Below are positions 14,001 to 26,400 of a stretch of DNA of 64,000 nt, piece after piece (positions within the stretch are counted from its first letter, which is position 1; every line of letters starts with the position of its first letter). The translations under genes and the position numbers were made by a program. Source of the DNA: Anas platyrhynchos (Eukaryota > Chordata > Aves > Anseriformes > Anatidae); the NCBI RefSeq assembly GCF_047663525.1, contig NC_092594.1, forward strand, positions 33,093,001 to 33,157,000, in the 5' to 3' direction. Below the pieces are notes generated by a model, which was given only the letters and a program-made list of their open reading frames with translations, had not been told where the DNA came from and did no database searches.

Positions 14001-17000
14001 TCATCCCTCTTGCCCAATATCCCCCTTTGTTCAGCCAAATGTTTCATTCTTACAGCCAGACCTATCACTGTCACTCCTGGAAATATCGAGTCCTGCCATG
14101 AAAACACTAAGTGCAAAACAATCTCTTCATTCAGCGCTTGGAGCACAGGCCAGCAATTCTTGTTGATTTCATTAATGTGTCCAATACTCATTTGACCATC
14201 AGTATCGCTGTAATAACTGGAATTTCCTGTGACGACAAATAGAATAATAGTAACAAAAAAATTCCCAGACTGTTTTTTTTTTTTACTAGTTACAGACTTA
14301 TTTTTCCTGTGAAGTATAAAATAAAAGATATAAATGTCTGGGATATTCTTGATCTTCTGAGAGAAGAAGAAAAACGCTGCTCTACATCCTCTAAAGCGCT
14401 GCTGTAAGATTTTCTAGTCAGCGTTCTTTTTGTGGGATTTATAACGCGCAGTTGCAGACAGTAAATTCAACTTGTTTTCAATGCAGAAAGGAAGGAGGGA
14501 GAAAAGGTCAGATTCCACTGCACACAAAAATAGAATTACGTTATTAGGATTCCCTTCAGAAGTTTATCACTTCACAAGAGTCATGTCTGCTCTAGTAATT
14601 ACAGCCTTTGTGACAAAACCAGCTTCAGAACGCTAACCCAGGAAATAAAAGCCACCTTCAGGGACACCTGCCTTTTCATCTTGTGGTGCCAGTCAAGGCT
14701 TCGTGCCCCCAGGTTCTCACCCCCGGCACACTCACATTTAGGTGTAACACAACACTGCTGCCAGGCTGGCCACCCCGCCATCCACAGCCTTCCTTTGCAC
14801 TAAGTTAAAGAGCCCAGGGTTGGAGGCTGTCTGCAGAGAAAAACAGCTTCCAGGCCAGATGACACAACCTGGCAGTAAGTGTCCTGCATGCAGACAGCCT
14901 CTTGCTCTTTCCTGGGTCCCAGGCAGCCTTAGGGTGGCAAAGAACTGTTCCTCTGCAGTGCAGCACAGACCCTGGCTCTCCACTTCCGAAAAATAAAAAG
15001 GAAGGAAGATTAAAGTACAAGTAGTTCCAAGGAGTTCCTCTCAGCGCTCTTCCACCACTAAATGCAGCTCCCTCAAAGTTTGAGAACGGCATGAAGTTAA
15101 CCCAGAAAGACAAATGCAACATCCAAGGATTATTCTGCCTGGAATCCCTTCTACAGCAGTGTGTAGGAATATGAGCAAGAGCTAAACAAGTAAGGAAAAA
15201 TAAAAGGCACAACGCCAAAAAGCAGGTAAGTTTAAGGAAAGCTGGTTTTTATTATGATGCCCTTTCCAAAGGACAACAAAACGTTTTCCTGTTGTTTTTC
15301 TCTCTTATTTGAAGTGCCTCACAGCAAAGCTTTCTACCACTTTCTGTTCTGTGACCAAGAACAACTCGACTTCAGCTTGGAGTCGATGTGCTTGGTTATA
15401 GGACATACACACACAATGCATCCCTTGAAAGAAGGATCTGAATCCAGCCTTTGTGTATTATTTTCCCCCACACACACTATAAAACTTCCTCTAACTACTG
15501 TCTTTTTATTACTACACTGACATTGGTACTATTAGTCTCACGGACACAGAGGGAGCTACAGAATCACTGTTCCAGGCCATACAACACAGGACCAAAATGA
15601 CAATTATTGGTGCACATTCTGCACATTCACTTATTTCCATCCAGTCTTAGATTTTATCCCACCTAGGTGAAAAAAAATATCCACGCTGCTCCTCTACAAT
15701 CACTTGATGACACAGCGTTAGATATTCCAAAACTGTTAAACAAGAGCAGACATTCTCTCCAGATTTATGTGCTTGTACTTTAAGTAGCCCATTCGTTGCT
15801 GCAATCACATTGTTTCCCTTACATTTATGTTGAGGACATTAAACAGAGCTCCTGAGTGAAAGCTTCCTTGAGATTAAAGTTTTCCCCTACAGCAATAACA
15901 CAAGATAAGAAAGTATTTATAGCAAATTTATATGCACATATATTGCCATGCACTTCAGAGTCAGAACCTTCATTCCCCTTGAACAGCTGAAGCATGCGCA
16001 GAAACTCTGCCACCTTCTCTGCGCAGATGGCTGTCGCTGCCTAATTAAATATGGTTCAATTCCATTTTCAAATCACTACAGGAAGCCTCTACTATCTTAT
16101 AATCAGTACTGAACAAAGTCTGTAAAACGTGAAAAAGCAGCTCCACGGCCTTTCAGCTACTATCTAACATGGCTGGTGTGCTATCAATCAAAAATTTAGT
16201 TCTACCTGCTTTTAAGGAGAGGCGGACTGGTCATGCACAAGCTTAAACACACATAAACACGTGCACACAGTCAGATTTCTTCATCTTTCATAGAGGACAA
16301 AGAGGAACACCAGATTTCTTATTCCTGTAAAAATAATAATAAAGATCAAGATCCTGGTTCTATTACTGCGTTGATCCCTAACAGAAATAGAAAGTTTGCC
16401 ACAAACCTCAGCTGAAAAAGAATTAAGTGACTGGTAAGCTTTGCTTTTTGGCTCTGCATTACATCATACCCATTACTACAAGACTCATTCATACTGTATT
16501 TACGTCCTATATACTCCAGTAACTGGCAATGCATCAGACAGGTGTCCACCTTAGCCTCAGTTATAATACAGCGCATCCCTTAGACAATGAAACACAGCGC
16601 TCTGGACCTGTGACAAGATATTGAAGTCTGAACTGAGACACAGGGTACATTACGGGGTACATAAGAATCACTTGTTACGTGACTGTCTTGTTTATTAAAG
16701 GAGCTCAAAGCTACTTTTTAAGATGACCACCACTTTTTCACAAAAGACGTATTTCATAATATCAGGAAAGCAAGAAGTTATCTTTCTGTTCTCCCCGAAT
16801 ACTTCGGGAGAGTGCCACCTTAATGTCCTCAAACTTTCAAACACACACGAGCAGTTTCTCATACTGAACTACCACTTTAATTTTCAGTGGCAACAGGAAG
16901 TTTTTGAATGTCCACATTGCACCAGCCTTCAAACATCGCCCACACTCTTAATACGTATTTTCTGCATCTTCTGTCTTCACTTCCTTCCTCTGTAAATTAA

Positions 17001-19604
17001 TTAAACCAGATAAGCAGCCGTATTTGGAAGATCAAAAATAAAATATAATTCTTCTCATTGGCTATAGCTTAATCTGAGTTTCCCAACAAGGGATGACTGC
17101 TAGATATGAACAGTTCCTTCTCACTGATGCTGTTTCCAAGCTGAAGGCAACCACAACAAAACATTCACTTGGTACAAGTTTTCTTAGAAGTTCCACACTT
17201 AATTCAGTTCTGCTCAGACCACGACACTCACCTAGCAAATGCAAGTGGCAACAAGATATTGCTTAAGGGGTTCAAAATTTGGAGAACAAGATACTTCAGA
17301 TTAAGTATTTTCATTTTGCAACACTCTTCAAGCACGCTTGGTGTCATGAATTTCACTACAGCTACACAGGCCTGAAATATTTCTACTTATCAACCAACAG
17401 AAAGCTCCATGTTACTTAAACGAAGCTGTAACATTCAAACAAACAATGGGCAGCACTCTCAGGCATTGCAGCTGCAAAGCCATCTGAAAATACCCCAGTC
17501 TGATTTTGGAAACACCCGACTTCCTCGTTGTGTTAAATCGGTCACAACCACATGGGAAGGGGAAAGAAAATCTGAGACAACTGTGAGCTCGGCTGCAGGT
17601 CAAGCAGAACTGCCTCTTACTCTCTGCACGTTGTTTACAGCAGAAAGCACCAGCCTGCACAGTTTGTCTCGCTGGTGTCAGTAATCGATCTAACTGCAGC
17701 CAGCAACCATCCCTCCCACCCCCGTACTCACTTTCACTTCCTCACACTACATCGGAATGGATTCAGAACACTTCAGACTTTTCGTAACTCTAAAATGCCT
17801 GAAATTAGAGCCCATATTGAAGAGATGATCTTTAGGCTTGCTTGACTTTCTTAGATTATTTTTATTCAAAGCACGCTCCTCCTCTCCCCACTCCCCAAAA
17901 AAGAACTCCCCACACAAATGGTCAACAACAACAGAAATAGCTTCCTCAATTTAACCGCTGGTGTAAGCTGTAGTTACAGTGGTTTTAAGGACACTGGCCA
18001 TTTTTCTGCTCCTGTCAATGTTATCACATTTCTATTTAGTCCCTGTTTCACGTGACAAAAAAAAAAGTATGCAAATTCTACAATGAAAGGATTACACAGC
18101 CTGCAAGCCATGTTGCACTGTAGAACTGTATCAGGCACTCCTCCCCTCTCCCCAAAAAAAGGGCCAGAAGAGCCCATGCCCATGGAATAGCCCATAGAAT
18201 TAAATTACTGGTCTAGGAAAACTTTGTCCTTCTTCAACAAAGGCGTGCTTTAAACGTTTTTCTTTTGCTTGAAGACTGTTAAAAGAGACACAGAAAATGC
18301 TAACCTAACATTTTTGAGTATCAAAGCATGCTTTCACAGAGAGTACTGTTACCTTCACAAGTATGTTTCTTTTATTTCTTTAGACCTTTAAATACATGCT
18401 TTCTCAATGTATTTGAGAACACTGAGTTCATGTTTTCAATGAACAACCCTTTCTTTCCTTGAAATGGTTGAGGATTTCCTCACAAGTCAGCTACAGAATG
18501 GAATAACTGCCAGCTGAGTAGTCTGGCTCTGAACTTTTTGGTTTCCTCATGCATGTGTAAGTGAGTCACACTTCTTTACCAGCTTCTACATATGTGTGAC
18601 AACTGACGATCAGACTGAAGCATTCCAAGCAAGGAGCGTGTGCACTGACAGGCCTGCCTCGGGCTTATGTCAGGTAGAAACGAGAACCTCTCATGTTCCT
18701 GCTACATGAAACAAAACAGTACCAGAAGTACAGTCTATTACCTAACAAATCTCTGGGGAATACGAAGCAGTCTCAACAGGGTACAAGCACGCACATGGAG
18801 GAATTCTACAACCATCGAGGAAGAAATTCAAGCAACAAAGAGGTTTAGGCAAAGAGATCACCTGGACACTAAAGATGCCAAAATTGTCCAAGCTCTAGGA
18901 CTATGCAAGGTCCTTCATCACAAGGACCTGCAAAGTCCTTCACCATTAGGCACCTGTAAAGCTAGCGTGCGGAAGGGGTGCCCCCACACCACACAGCCAA
19001 CAAAAAAAGAAATAAAATGACTTCCAAGGCGATGTCTTTGGAGCTAAGACACCGCTGCAACAGGCCTTTAAGCGACATCCTCGCAGCTGTTCTGCACCCA
19101 GCACAACCCCAGCACCCCCCAACCCTGCCCGAAAGCTCCTCGGGCACAGCCACGGTGCCCCCCACACCCCCTCCACCACACGGAGGGCAGGTTTGGTGGT
19201 TTTTTTTTTTCTATTTTGTTTTATTTGCGCCCGGCGCCTGCTGCCTTTCCCAGAGACAAAAGACCGAGGGCGCTGCCAGCCGCGGCCCCGAGCTCTGCGG
19301 GCTGCCCCGGGGCAGAGGCACCTGCGGCCGGGCGAGGATCGCGGCGACCCCCGGGGTTCCCCCTCTCCCCTCCTTCCCTCACACGGGGGGGGTCCCAACC
19401 TCCCCACACGCCCCCCTCAGCCGCCACCTGACAGCGCCAACGGCCGTTAGGCGCCCGTTAGGCGGCGGGGCAGGCTGAGGGGCGGCCGAGGCGGCAGCGA
19501 GCCGCTCCGCTCCTCGCTCCCCAAGGGCCCTGAGCCTTCGAACCTCCTGCCCGAGGGCTGAGGGAGGCGGGCGGTACCTGCGTGAGGGAGAGGTGGGCGG
19601 CCAT
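1908..19604 (-). CDS. EPS15: EPS15, epidermal growth factor receptor substrate 15: N-terminal 354 residues, 11 exons, 3' part outside the window
   Basis: EPS15 is a cytosolic scaffold at clathrin-coated pits. Its EH domains bind NPF motifs of partners such as epsin, and its distal part (not in this window) has a coiled coil, DPF repeats and ubiquitin-interacting motifs. Eleven exons on the minus strand join in frame, all with GT/AG borders. EH1 spans exons 2-5, EH2 exons 7-9 and EH3 exons 10-11. EH2 has a canonical EF-hand loop ([12 protein letters not shown]). The wording [15 protein letters not shown] and [17 protein letters not shown] is that of EPS15 rather than its paralogue EPS15L1, and the neighbour OSBPL9 agrees with human 1p32. 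Unusual: exon 9 adds about 38 residues after SKRK that resemble the EPS15L1 linker. Introns 3-8 and 10 (7,861-8,209; 6,812-7,812; 6,289-6,715; 5,821-6,222; 5,263-5,694; 4,883-5,202; 2,068-2,918) show nothing beyond ordinary AT-rich sequence. Confidence 0.97.
2919..3064 (-). CDS. EPS15: EPS15 exon 10
   Basis: 146 bases: 48 codons plus two bases of a split Trp codon. It reads [20 protein letters not shown], then [20 protein letters not shown], ending PSALLAHI, the first half of EH3. The donor is GTAGGG. Confidence 0.95.
3065..4681 (-). other. EPS15: EPS15 intron 9
   Basis: Intron with a small perfect tandem duplication at 3,766-3,815. A 151-codon plus-strand open frame at 3,384-3,839 runs through that duplication and resembles nothing I know, so it is treated as chance. 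Confidence 0.75.
3766..3815. repeat. 25-bp direct tandem duplication, 2 perfect copies
   Basis: GCTTTGTAATACATATTGTA plus CACGG occurs twice back to back and is followed by GCTT of a third start. Located in EPS15 intron 9; a simple local duplication. Confidence 0.9.
4682..4882 (-). CDS. EPS15: EPS15 exon 9 with extended EH2-EH3 linker
   Basis: Sixty-seven codons. The first part, [19 protein letters not shown] through PLSKRK, finishes EH2. About 38 further residues ([19 protein letters not shown]... to ...KTPLSQ) are open to a GTACAA donor. Canonical human EPS15 passes directly from KRK to TWVVSP. EPS15L1 has a related linker (PGAVPVLP...KDS), so this looks like an ancestral segment kept here. 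Confidence 0.9.
5203..5262 (-). CDS. EPS15: EPS15 exon 8
   Basis: Twenty codons, [20 protein letters not shown]. Complete EF-hand loop of EH2 with acidic residues at positions 1, 3, 5, 9 and 12. The acceptor is GGTAG and the donor GTAAGT. Confidence 0.96.
5695..5820 (-). CDS. EPS15: EPS15 exon 7
   Basis: Forty-two codons from [20 protein letters not shown] to LPVDILGR, the first half of EH2. The acceptor is CTGCAG and the donor GTAAGA. Nearly identical to human EPS15 as I recall it. Confidence 0.96.
6223..6288 (-). CDS. EPS15: EPS15 exon 6
   Basis: Twenty-two codons, [19 protein letters not shown] then AVK, the linker between EH1 and EH2. The donor is GTAAAT and the acceptor CATTAG. Confidence 0.93.
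6716..6811 (-). CDS. EPS15: EPS15 exon 5
   Basis: Thirty-two codons beginning [18 protein letters not shown] and ending PVPPPRF. This is the last helix of EH1 and the proline-rich turn after it. The acceptor is TGTAG and the donor GTAAGA. Confidence 0.95.
7813..7860 (-). CDS. EPS15: EPS15 exon 4
   Basis: Sixteen codons, [16 protein letters not shown]. It holds the conserved EH tryptophan and the start of the second EF-hand loop of EH1. The donor is GTACGG. Confidence 0.95.
8210..8299 (-). CDS. EPS15: EPS15 exon 3
   Basis: Thirty codons from [20 protein letters not shown] to LVLGK, the core helix-loop-helix of EH1. The acceptor is CTCCTAG and the donor GTATTT. Confidence 0.95.
8300..11941 (-). 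other. EPS15: EPS15 intron 2
   Basis: 3.6 kb of non-coding sequence with short A/T runs near 9,420-9,450. No exon-like frame with splice sites was found on either strand. Confidence 0.75.
11942..11983 (-). CDS. EPS15: EPS15 exon 2
   Basis: Fourteen codons, [14 protein letters not shown], opening EH domain 1. The acceptor is TATAG and the donor GTATGT, both phase 0. Human EPS15 has LSSGNPVYEKYYRQ here. Confidence 0.95.
11984..19577 (-). other. EPS15: EPS15 intron 1
   Basis: 7.6 kb first intron. It contains a T25 tract at 12,612-12,636 and several short chance ORFs (13,537-13,854 plus; 14,805-15,218 minus; 17,409-17,684 plus) without splice or family support. The last ~500 bases are CpG-rich and belong to the promoter island. 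Confidence 0.75.
12612..12636. repeat. poly(T) tract, 25 bases
   Basis: Uninterrupted T run in EPS15 intron 1 (a poly(A) tract in the sense of the gene). Possibly the tail of a decayed retroelement; no body was recognised. Confidence 0.9.
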
Positions 19605-19880
19605 GCTGCTTCCATCATGCACCGGCCGGGCCGCAGGAAGGACGCGCCGCCGCCCGCCGCCCGCTGCCCAACTTCGGCAACTTCCCCGGCCGGGCCCCGG
19701 GCAAAACCCGGCGCCGGATCTCCGCCCGCCCGCCCGGAGTCGTTGGAGCCGGAGCCCGCCCCCGAGAGGAAAAGCGGGCGGTGGAAGCGGCTGGCTGGAG
19801 CCGGAGCGCGCGGGAGGAAGCTGCAGGGAAAAGGCGGAGCCGGGCGGGGCGTTGGTGCGGATCGGAGCCTGCCGACTTTT
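19060..19880 (-). promoter_or_regulatory. EPS15: CpG island / EPS15 promoter
   Basis: GC and CpG density jump sharply relative to both flanks and surround the EPS15 start codon. A GC box (GGGCGGGGC) is at 19,842-19,850, upstream of the ATG on the minus strand. No TATA box was seen, as usual for a housekeeping promoter. The long plus- and minus-strand ORFs inside it are products of low stop-codon density. Confidence 0.85.
19578..19604 (-). CDS. EPS15: EPS15 exon 1, coding part (start codon)
   Basis: Nine codons, MAAHLSLTQ, ending in a CAG|GTACC donor. The ATG has A at -3 and G at +4, a strong initiation context, and lies in the CpG island. Two out-of-frame ATGs lie just upstream at 19,618 and 19,615. 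Confidence 0.95.
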
Positions 19881-21150
19881 CCCGTGTGGGGCTTTGTGGG
19901 TGCTTCTCGCCTGCCAAAGTGTTATACCCCGCTGGGTTAGCCGTCAGCTAAACCGTCCCAAACTATATGGCTGTGGGGTTTTGGTTGTGACAGAACTGGG
20001 AACGGGGCCCAGAGGAAGCAGCGTGAGGCGGGCAGGATGAACTGAGCCAACGCGTCCTCTCATGGCTCCACACAGCTGGGGTCAGCCCTGGCCTCCTGCC
20101 TCTGGTCCTGCAGGAAGGGAAACGCTGGCCGAAGCGCCCGTCGCTCCCCAAGGGTCTCTGTGCTTTCTCCTGCTGGGGAGAAAGCACAAGGAGGGGGGCG
20201 AACAAGCCTCATGGGAGAAAAAAAATGGTGAGGAAACATCACAGCAAGACAAAGAGGAGCAGGCAGGAGTGGAGAGCCAACAGCACTACACTTGAACCTT
20301 CAAGAAACGCTCACACAGACTGCCTGAAAGCAACACACACACCACCTGCTATCTCTGCCCATGGCCCTTCTGCCCCTCCTGTACCTGCTCACTCCCACCC
20401 GCTGGCCATTTTGTCTGCTTTCCTGACCCCCTCGTGCTACCACCTCATACATCAGCCACTGAGGGTGGAGGGAAAACACCCCTGTTTCTGTGCTTTAGCC
20501 AAAGGTGGACCAGGCGTGAATCTTTGCATTACACATTCAGACCAATAAATTATCAGGAGTCACGCTGACTGGAAAGGTTTCAGTGTGCATTGTTTTCTTC
20601 CTCCTTTCTTCATTCTCTCTACCACTGCTGTTTTTTTTTTTAATCTTCAGCTCAGTTTCATGCTTATGCTAATGTTCACGCCCCACCTCTGCATCCCGTC
20701 ATTCCTCAGCCAGCAGTCATTGTTAGCTGCTATTCACATCTGTCATGATACATGTGGGATCTCACCCACCTATTCTCTAACAAAGGTTTTCTAGAAGCTC
20801 TACGTTACTGACCTCTTTCTCAGTCATCATTTCTGCAAGAAAAAAGATATAAAAGAGAAGAATACAAAAAGCAAATAGTCTAAAAATAAAAATATTCATA
20901 CCATTCACGCTGACGGTCACACCTCTATTACACCTCACACTCATTTCCTCCTAAATAAAAACCCTAAAAAACAGCAGAGGCTATTACCTCTCTAGGTTGA
21001 TTTTTTTCTTCTTTGATTAAAATTGGAATACTATCCCATAATAATATTATCTGGAAATTAAATCAGGAGATCGCAAACCACAGCTGTGTCTCCAGGGGAC
21101 AGCAGCACTAGAGCCTGTCAGCATTTGTGGGGGGCCCACAGAAGAGAATC

Positions 21151-21225
21151 AGAGGGCCTGGGCTCCTGTTAATTGCCACAACCTCTCGTGGATGACCTCT
21201 GTGTTATTTTCCCCATCTTGGTCTC
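21151..21225 (+). repeat. Possible decayed MIR-like (CORE) SINE
   Basis: GCCTGGGCTC, a spaced TTGCCAC, then GACCTCTGTG, TTTTCCCCATCTTGG follow the order of a MIR consensus (remembered, not searched). Strongly diverged; could be chance. Confidence 0.22.
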
Positions 21226-23436
21226 CTCTCCCCAGCTGAGAGCAGCTACAAGTCGGCAGCAGACTGGCAGCCCCTCAGGAGGGGGCCGGTCACACTGAGG
21301 CTGACATCTTCTCACTGCAAATGTAAGGAAAGTGCAAAACAGGGTAATGGGAGCTGGCTCTGGGGTTACAGGCTTAATGTTGGAGACTGTTGTGAGCACA
21401 ACTCTGTGGGCAGGCTGCCTGACTTGGCAGATGTGTCCCTGCTGCTGGTCCCCGGCTCTTTGCTGGATCCTGCATCCAGCTGGTGCAGGCCGAGACCCAC
21501 CGTGGCTATTGAAATTAAGGTGCAGGGTGGGTTGGGAAGGAACACTGGAGACTTGCACGGGCACTCAGCTCTCCCTGCACAGCCCTTCATGCAGAGCAGC
21601 CTCACCCAGAGCACAATTAAAAGTCACAGGTCCCCTCTGGGCACATCGTGCTGTCCAGGAGATACGTGTGTGAGGGCCTGACCTTCCAGAAACCTCTGCG
21701 TTAGGCAAAAAAAAACAGCAAAACCCACTATTCTGCTCCCTCAAATTGAAGAGCACAGCAGGCTGCTGATCCAGCAAGGGTTTTCATACCACTGCTGAGC
21801 TCTCCTGGGCAGCATCAGCAATACAGGCTGCCCTCGCTGCTCCCCCAGTGAGGGTAGGAGCTAGCGGGCAGTGCTGGAAATGTGCCTACGTCCCTTCGTG
21901 CCCCGGCCATGTGTATGGCAGGTTTGTTTGTTCTGAGGGGTAGACAGCTTTTCAAAACACACAGGGATCACTCATGACTGTTCTGTCCAGAGTCGGAGTG
22001 TGAGAGTCACTCAAGGTAATCACTGTGGCCTCTGCAAATTAAAATAATAACGAGTTCCATTCAGCCAACACCGGATTGGTGTGGTCACGTAGGTCTTTGC
22101 TGGGGTTAAGTGTTGCATGCCTCCTGCAGGCAAATACTGTTCTGGAGGCCTTCAAGCACCTGAGTTAAAGCAGCTTGCTCATGGCCTCAGACATCTCTGT
22201 AACAATTGCAACAGCACTTGGCAGCTTGATGCCAATCCACCACTGTATGGCAGATTGGTGTGAACCTGGAATGAAAGCTCTTGGGAGGAGACAGCTATCT
22301 GCTTCTATGCTGTAATAAAAACTTCATGTCCTGATACGGAGTCATAAAAACGAACTTCATACTGTGAAAGTAGTAGTAACCTGTTACTGATTATTTTCTA
22401 TAACAAGAACAATTACTACATTCTATCCCAAACCTTTTGCGAGATTGCAAAACAACACGCTCCTACTACTTCTTTGGCTGAACCAAGAGCAGCTCACTAG
22501 GGCTTGGCTGGGGTGGAAATCTGGGACTGGGGGAGTTTCTAAACATGGAAACCCTGTTTTCCTGTTTCTCCCTTTGCTGACCCCATGAATCTTACAGCCT
22601 TTTGCGGTATCTCCTTCTCTGAGAATTGTGTAGTGTAGAAGGGGGTGGTGAGATTGTGCTGGGTTTTGGGGGAAGCTTGTAAAGAACTTCAGAATGTCAA
22701 AAGGCCAATGAACTAGGTAAAAACTAAAATTAACAGTTTCATTTTATGTGTTGTCACATTCAATAAGAATTCTGCGGCAGGAAAGCTGTTTATGTGTAAT
22801 CTGCTCTGTAATAAATGTAATAACTGCTAAATGTTGATCTACTTGCCATAAGATCCCCTAGTATAGGACACTTGATATCAAAAGAACATGACAAACAGTA
22901 TTAGCATGCTATTATTTCTAAGTATAACAGGATTTTGTATGGGTATTGTAGGTATTGACATTTTGGCAAATGGATACCAGATCTCAGTGTTCTTTATTGT
23001 TTCTTTAAAAGCAAAATGCCCAAGGTTAAATCTACATGGGACAAACAAGTGACTACTAATAAATCAACAGCAGGCAAATGGTTTGTGAAGGATGGGCCTT
23101 GCACCAGCATAGCTACAATAGCAACAGCATAACTGTTTCAGTGCAAATCCCTTTTTATAAGACACTGTGTACGTATATAAAGTGACTTGTTCCAGAACAG
23201 TTGAATTTGAAACCTGAGCTAGACAGTTTAAAAAGGCTTTTATACAAGTGAGAATCAGGCACCAATGACCTCTGTGTTTTATTCACCTCTTACAGTCACC
23301 AAATACTTTTAGTAAGGCTAATAACATTTTAATCAGATCCACTGGTCTCCTGGAAATAACATCTTAAGTGGCCATGCCTTCCTTTATCTTCCTTTATCAT
23401 AGCTTTGTTTACTTTATGGCTCAGCACACAGGAAGC

Positions 23437-23438
<2 letters not shown>

Positions 23439-23474
<36 letters not shown>
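23439..23474. repeat. poly(T) tract, 36 bases
   Basis: Longest pure homopolymer in the window. It is followed within 120 bases by CTCCTGC repeated three times (about 23,585-23,605). Confidence 0.92.
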
Positions 23475-26400
23475 CCTCTTCCAAAACAGCACATAGGTAT
23501 TCAGTGTGACCTGTTCTGCTTGTTCCAGGAAAAGCATTATTACAGCCCATGAACGCTCAGGAGGCTGACTACAGGAGTGACTCACTCCTGCCTCCTGCCT
23601 CCTGCATACCCAAACATGAAATGACTTTGCCAGCTTTCTGGAATTTCAGTGCAAAGCAGATTAGCTCCAGTATTGCAAATACCAAATGAAGGATCTACCT
23701 AGCAGAAGGTTTAAGCCATTTGGATTTTCAAAGGACAAAAGGAACCATATGCACAAACACAAAACATTCTGGCAAAAAGAGAATTACAATCCTCATATCA
23801 AAGAGTGGAAATGAAAGAGAACTACTTATAGGTAAGCAAAAACTAACTTAGGTTGCCCAGGTTTCAGAAAGCCAAGCCACAGCTGGACTCCTGACACACA
23901 CCAGCAGTTACCACACCTCTGGTATCAAGAGTTCCCTCCTGAGAAATGAGGAAGATCAGCACAAAATTTCAGTGACCTTTTGGACTGAAGGCATCTTTTA
24001 TCAGAAATCTCCAGTACTTTCCAGGACTAATGACACAAGTTGCTTTAGGAAATCCCAGCTACAGGCGTGTCTCTAGTAATACGCCCCAGCTTTATGTGCT
24101 CTTTACATTATATGCAGCTACAAGTTTCCTGGATGTAGTGTTACTGATAGGCTGGTATGTTTTAAGGCTACAGGGAACCATTAAAATAGCTGGTTTGTCC
24201 TTCTTCATAAGATTTTCCACAGTTATCTGTTAATTTTTTTGTATAAAGCCCATGATGCCTGAGTCCTTCGGTGTGTCTTGTAGGGAGATGCCTAGTTACT
24301 AGCCAAGGTGCAGCGATCACTATGAAAACTGCATACGAATGACTAATCTCTGCTAATTCTTCATGTGCTGTGCTCTTGATTCCTCCTGGCAGTTTGCAGG
24401 CTTTCAAAGTCATAGCTGCTTTGAAAATGTTTTAAAAGTGGTTGTGGGATGATCAGATTTACACAAAACCATAGAGGTATTAAAGAAGCATGAACTACAA
24501 TGTTAAGGCATCTTTGCAAATTTATATCTTTGCACATTTACTCATCTGAACAGTGTTTTCTGCTCTGGTAGTCTTATGTCACATAGGAATAGAGTACGGG
24601 ATGGAGTGATTGTTTTTACCTCTTTGTTTTTGGAAAATGATGCAATTTGTATTGCAAATATTCAGAATCCCCCCTAAAAGTATTTTTGAACTATGATAAT
24701 TAGAATTTTTATTCAGAGACGGGAATGTTACAGTTGATAAAAACCTAAATAAGGCCTGAGTGAATCTCTTCAAAACAATTATGTTTGATGGAAAAATTAG
24801 CAAACTTAAAATGCAGCAACACTACAGCCTCATCTACACCATTAAAAATATACACAATTTATCTTTTCATTAAGACTGTAAGCATATTTTCTCTAATTTG
24901 TGTGAGTCAATCTTATGGGACTACACCTCATGCTCCCAGAAAATTAAAGAAAATGTGGATATATAAAAGAGGCTAATTTGTTCTCTTATAAAATAGATGG
25001 ATGACACAGAGCAGAATGACATTTTTTACACAAGACTTAATTTTTCATTCAAGATCGTATTTGAACACCAGAAAAATCTTCAACAAGCATTAATTTGACA
25101 TGATGCCCAGCTAGTACAGCAGTTGGAGATGTAGCCACTCCTTGTACAGCTTAATATATGCTCAGACAAAAATAGAAAAAGCAATACCACTGATTAAACA
25201 GCAACAGTCTTCATTATAAATTAAACACATCAATATTGTAATGTGTATTGCATATTCGACAAAAATGAGGATTGAAAACTAATATGTTTACAAAGAAAGA
25301 AGCAGAAAGGCTTGTGCCAACAGTTTCTTTTGTTCTCTTTTTCCTGAGGCATATTGTCTGTACTGTAAGTCCAGGGAATGCATGAGTTGCCTTTCTAAAA
25401 CAATTACAAGTCTATTATGTTTAAATAAATATGAAGTGTCTTCTTAAAATCTACACACTGAATTCCCAGCATTCTCCTAACATATAACTAAGTCACTCTG
25501 CACATCAGAAAAATGATTATTTCATTTCAGAATTATAAGGTACATGAAGGAATTAAGTAAAAGAACATGTTACTGACCCTTAAAACTGTCTTCCTCCCAC
25601 AGATTGGTTTGTCTTTATCTAAGACAAACTCATGACTATTTATGGCATCCTGCCGTTTTTAGGGCATTACTGTAAATCTTGAGCCTCTCCTTTTTATTGT
25701 CCTCCTGTTTCTTTTTCTCTTCTTATATATTCTTAGCTTCTTCTCAGTTTTCTTTCATTTTCTCCTATTCTTAATTACAACTCCAAGAATACCAAAATGG
25801 TTTGGAAATTATGGAAATAAATTAGTATTGATTAAATAATATGGGTCATAAGAAAAAAAAAAAAAAAAGTTAACTTTCCCAAATCACTGAGCCAGTACCT
25901 GCAAGCCACTCTTCAAGCTGAGCAATGATTCAAGCCCTAACATAAAAAAACACTTAAATGCATGTTTAAATTCATCCCTGTTCAGGACAGCACAATAGTC
26001 ACGTGTTAAATTTTACACTAGAATTTAAAACCTTTCCTAAATTTAAATCACATTCTGCTTGGTTTCAGCAATAATCTCTCATATACACGAACTACAGTGA
26101 CAAGACCACTGGTGACAGAGCAGAGATGTCAGCTGGATTGTGGTACTGTGACTGTCAAAGGGATGGTGAGGAGATGGGTCAGAAGCCCGTGATGATGGGA
26201 AATCAATGATATTTGACAAGGTGTTAATGATTTTGCTCTCAGTAGACTAGGACAGGGCTGATTTCACTATTTTAGCTAACCATCATCAATCTACATTTAA
26301 AAGTGTGCTAATTTAAAAGTGTTTCAATGTCTTTGTTGCTATGGAGAAGATCACAAATTATTGACAATACAGGGAGAAGTGAGAGCAAGGCATTACTTGC

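Noticed and set aside
14805..15218. 137-codon minus-strand ORF in EPS15 intron 1 with a hydrophobic N-terminus
   Set aside because: No family resemblance or splice support; isolated chance frame.
1908..19604. Assignment to EPS15L1 rather than EPS15
   Set aside because: EH1, EH2 and EH3 wording follows EPS15 and the neighbour is OSBPL9; only the exon 9 linker looks like EPS15L1.
18978..20205. Stack of GC-rich ORFs near the EPS15 start
   Set aside because: CpG-island sequence has few stop codons; frames overlap on both strands and encode only low-complexity Pro/Ala/Arg.
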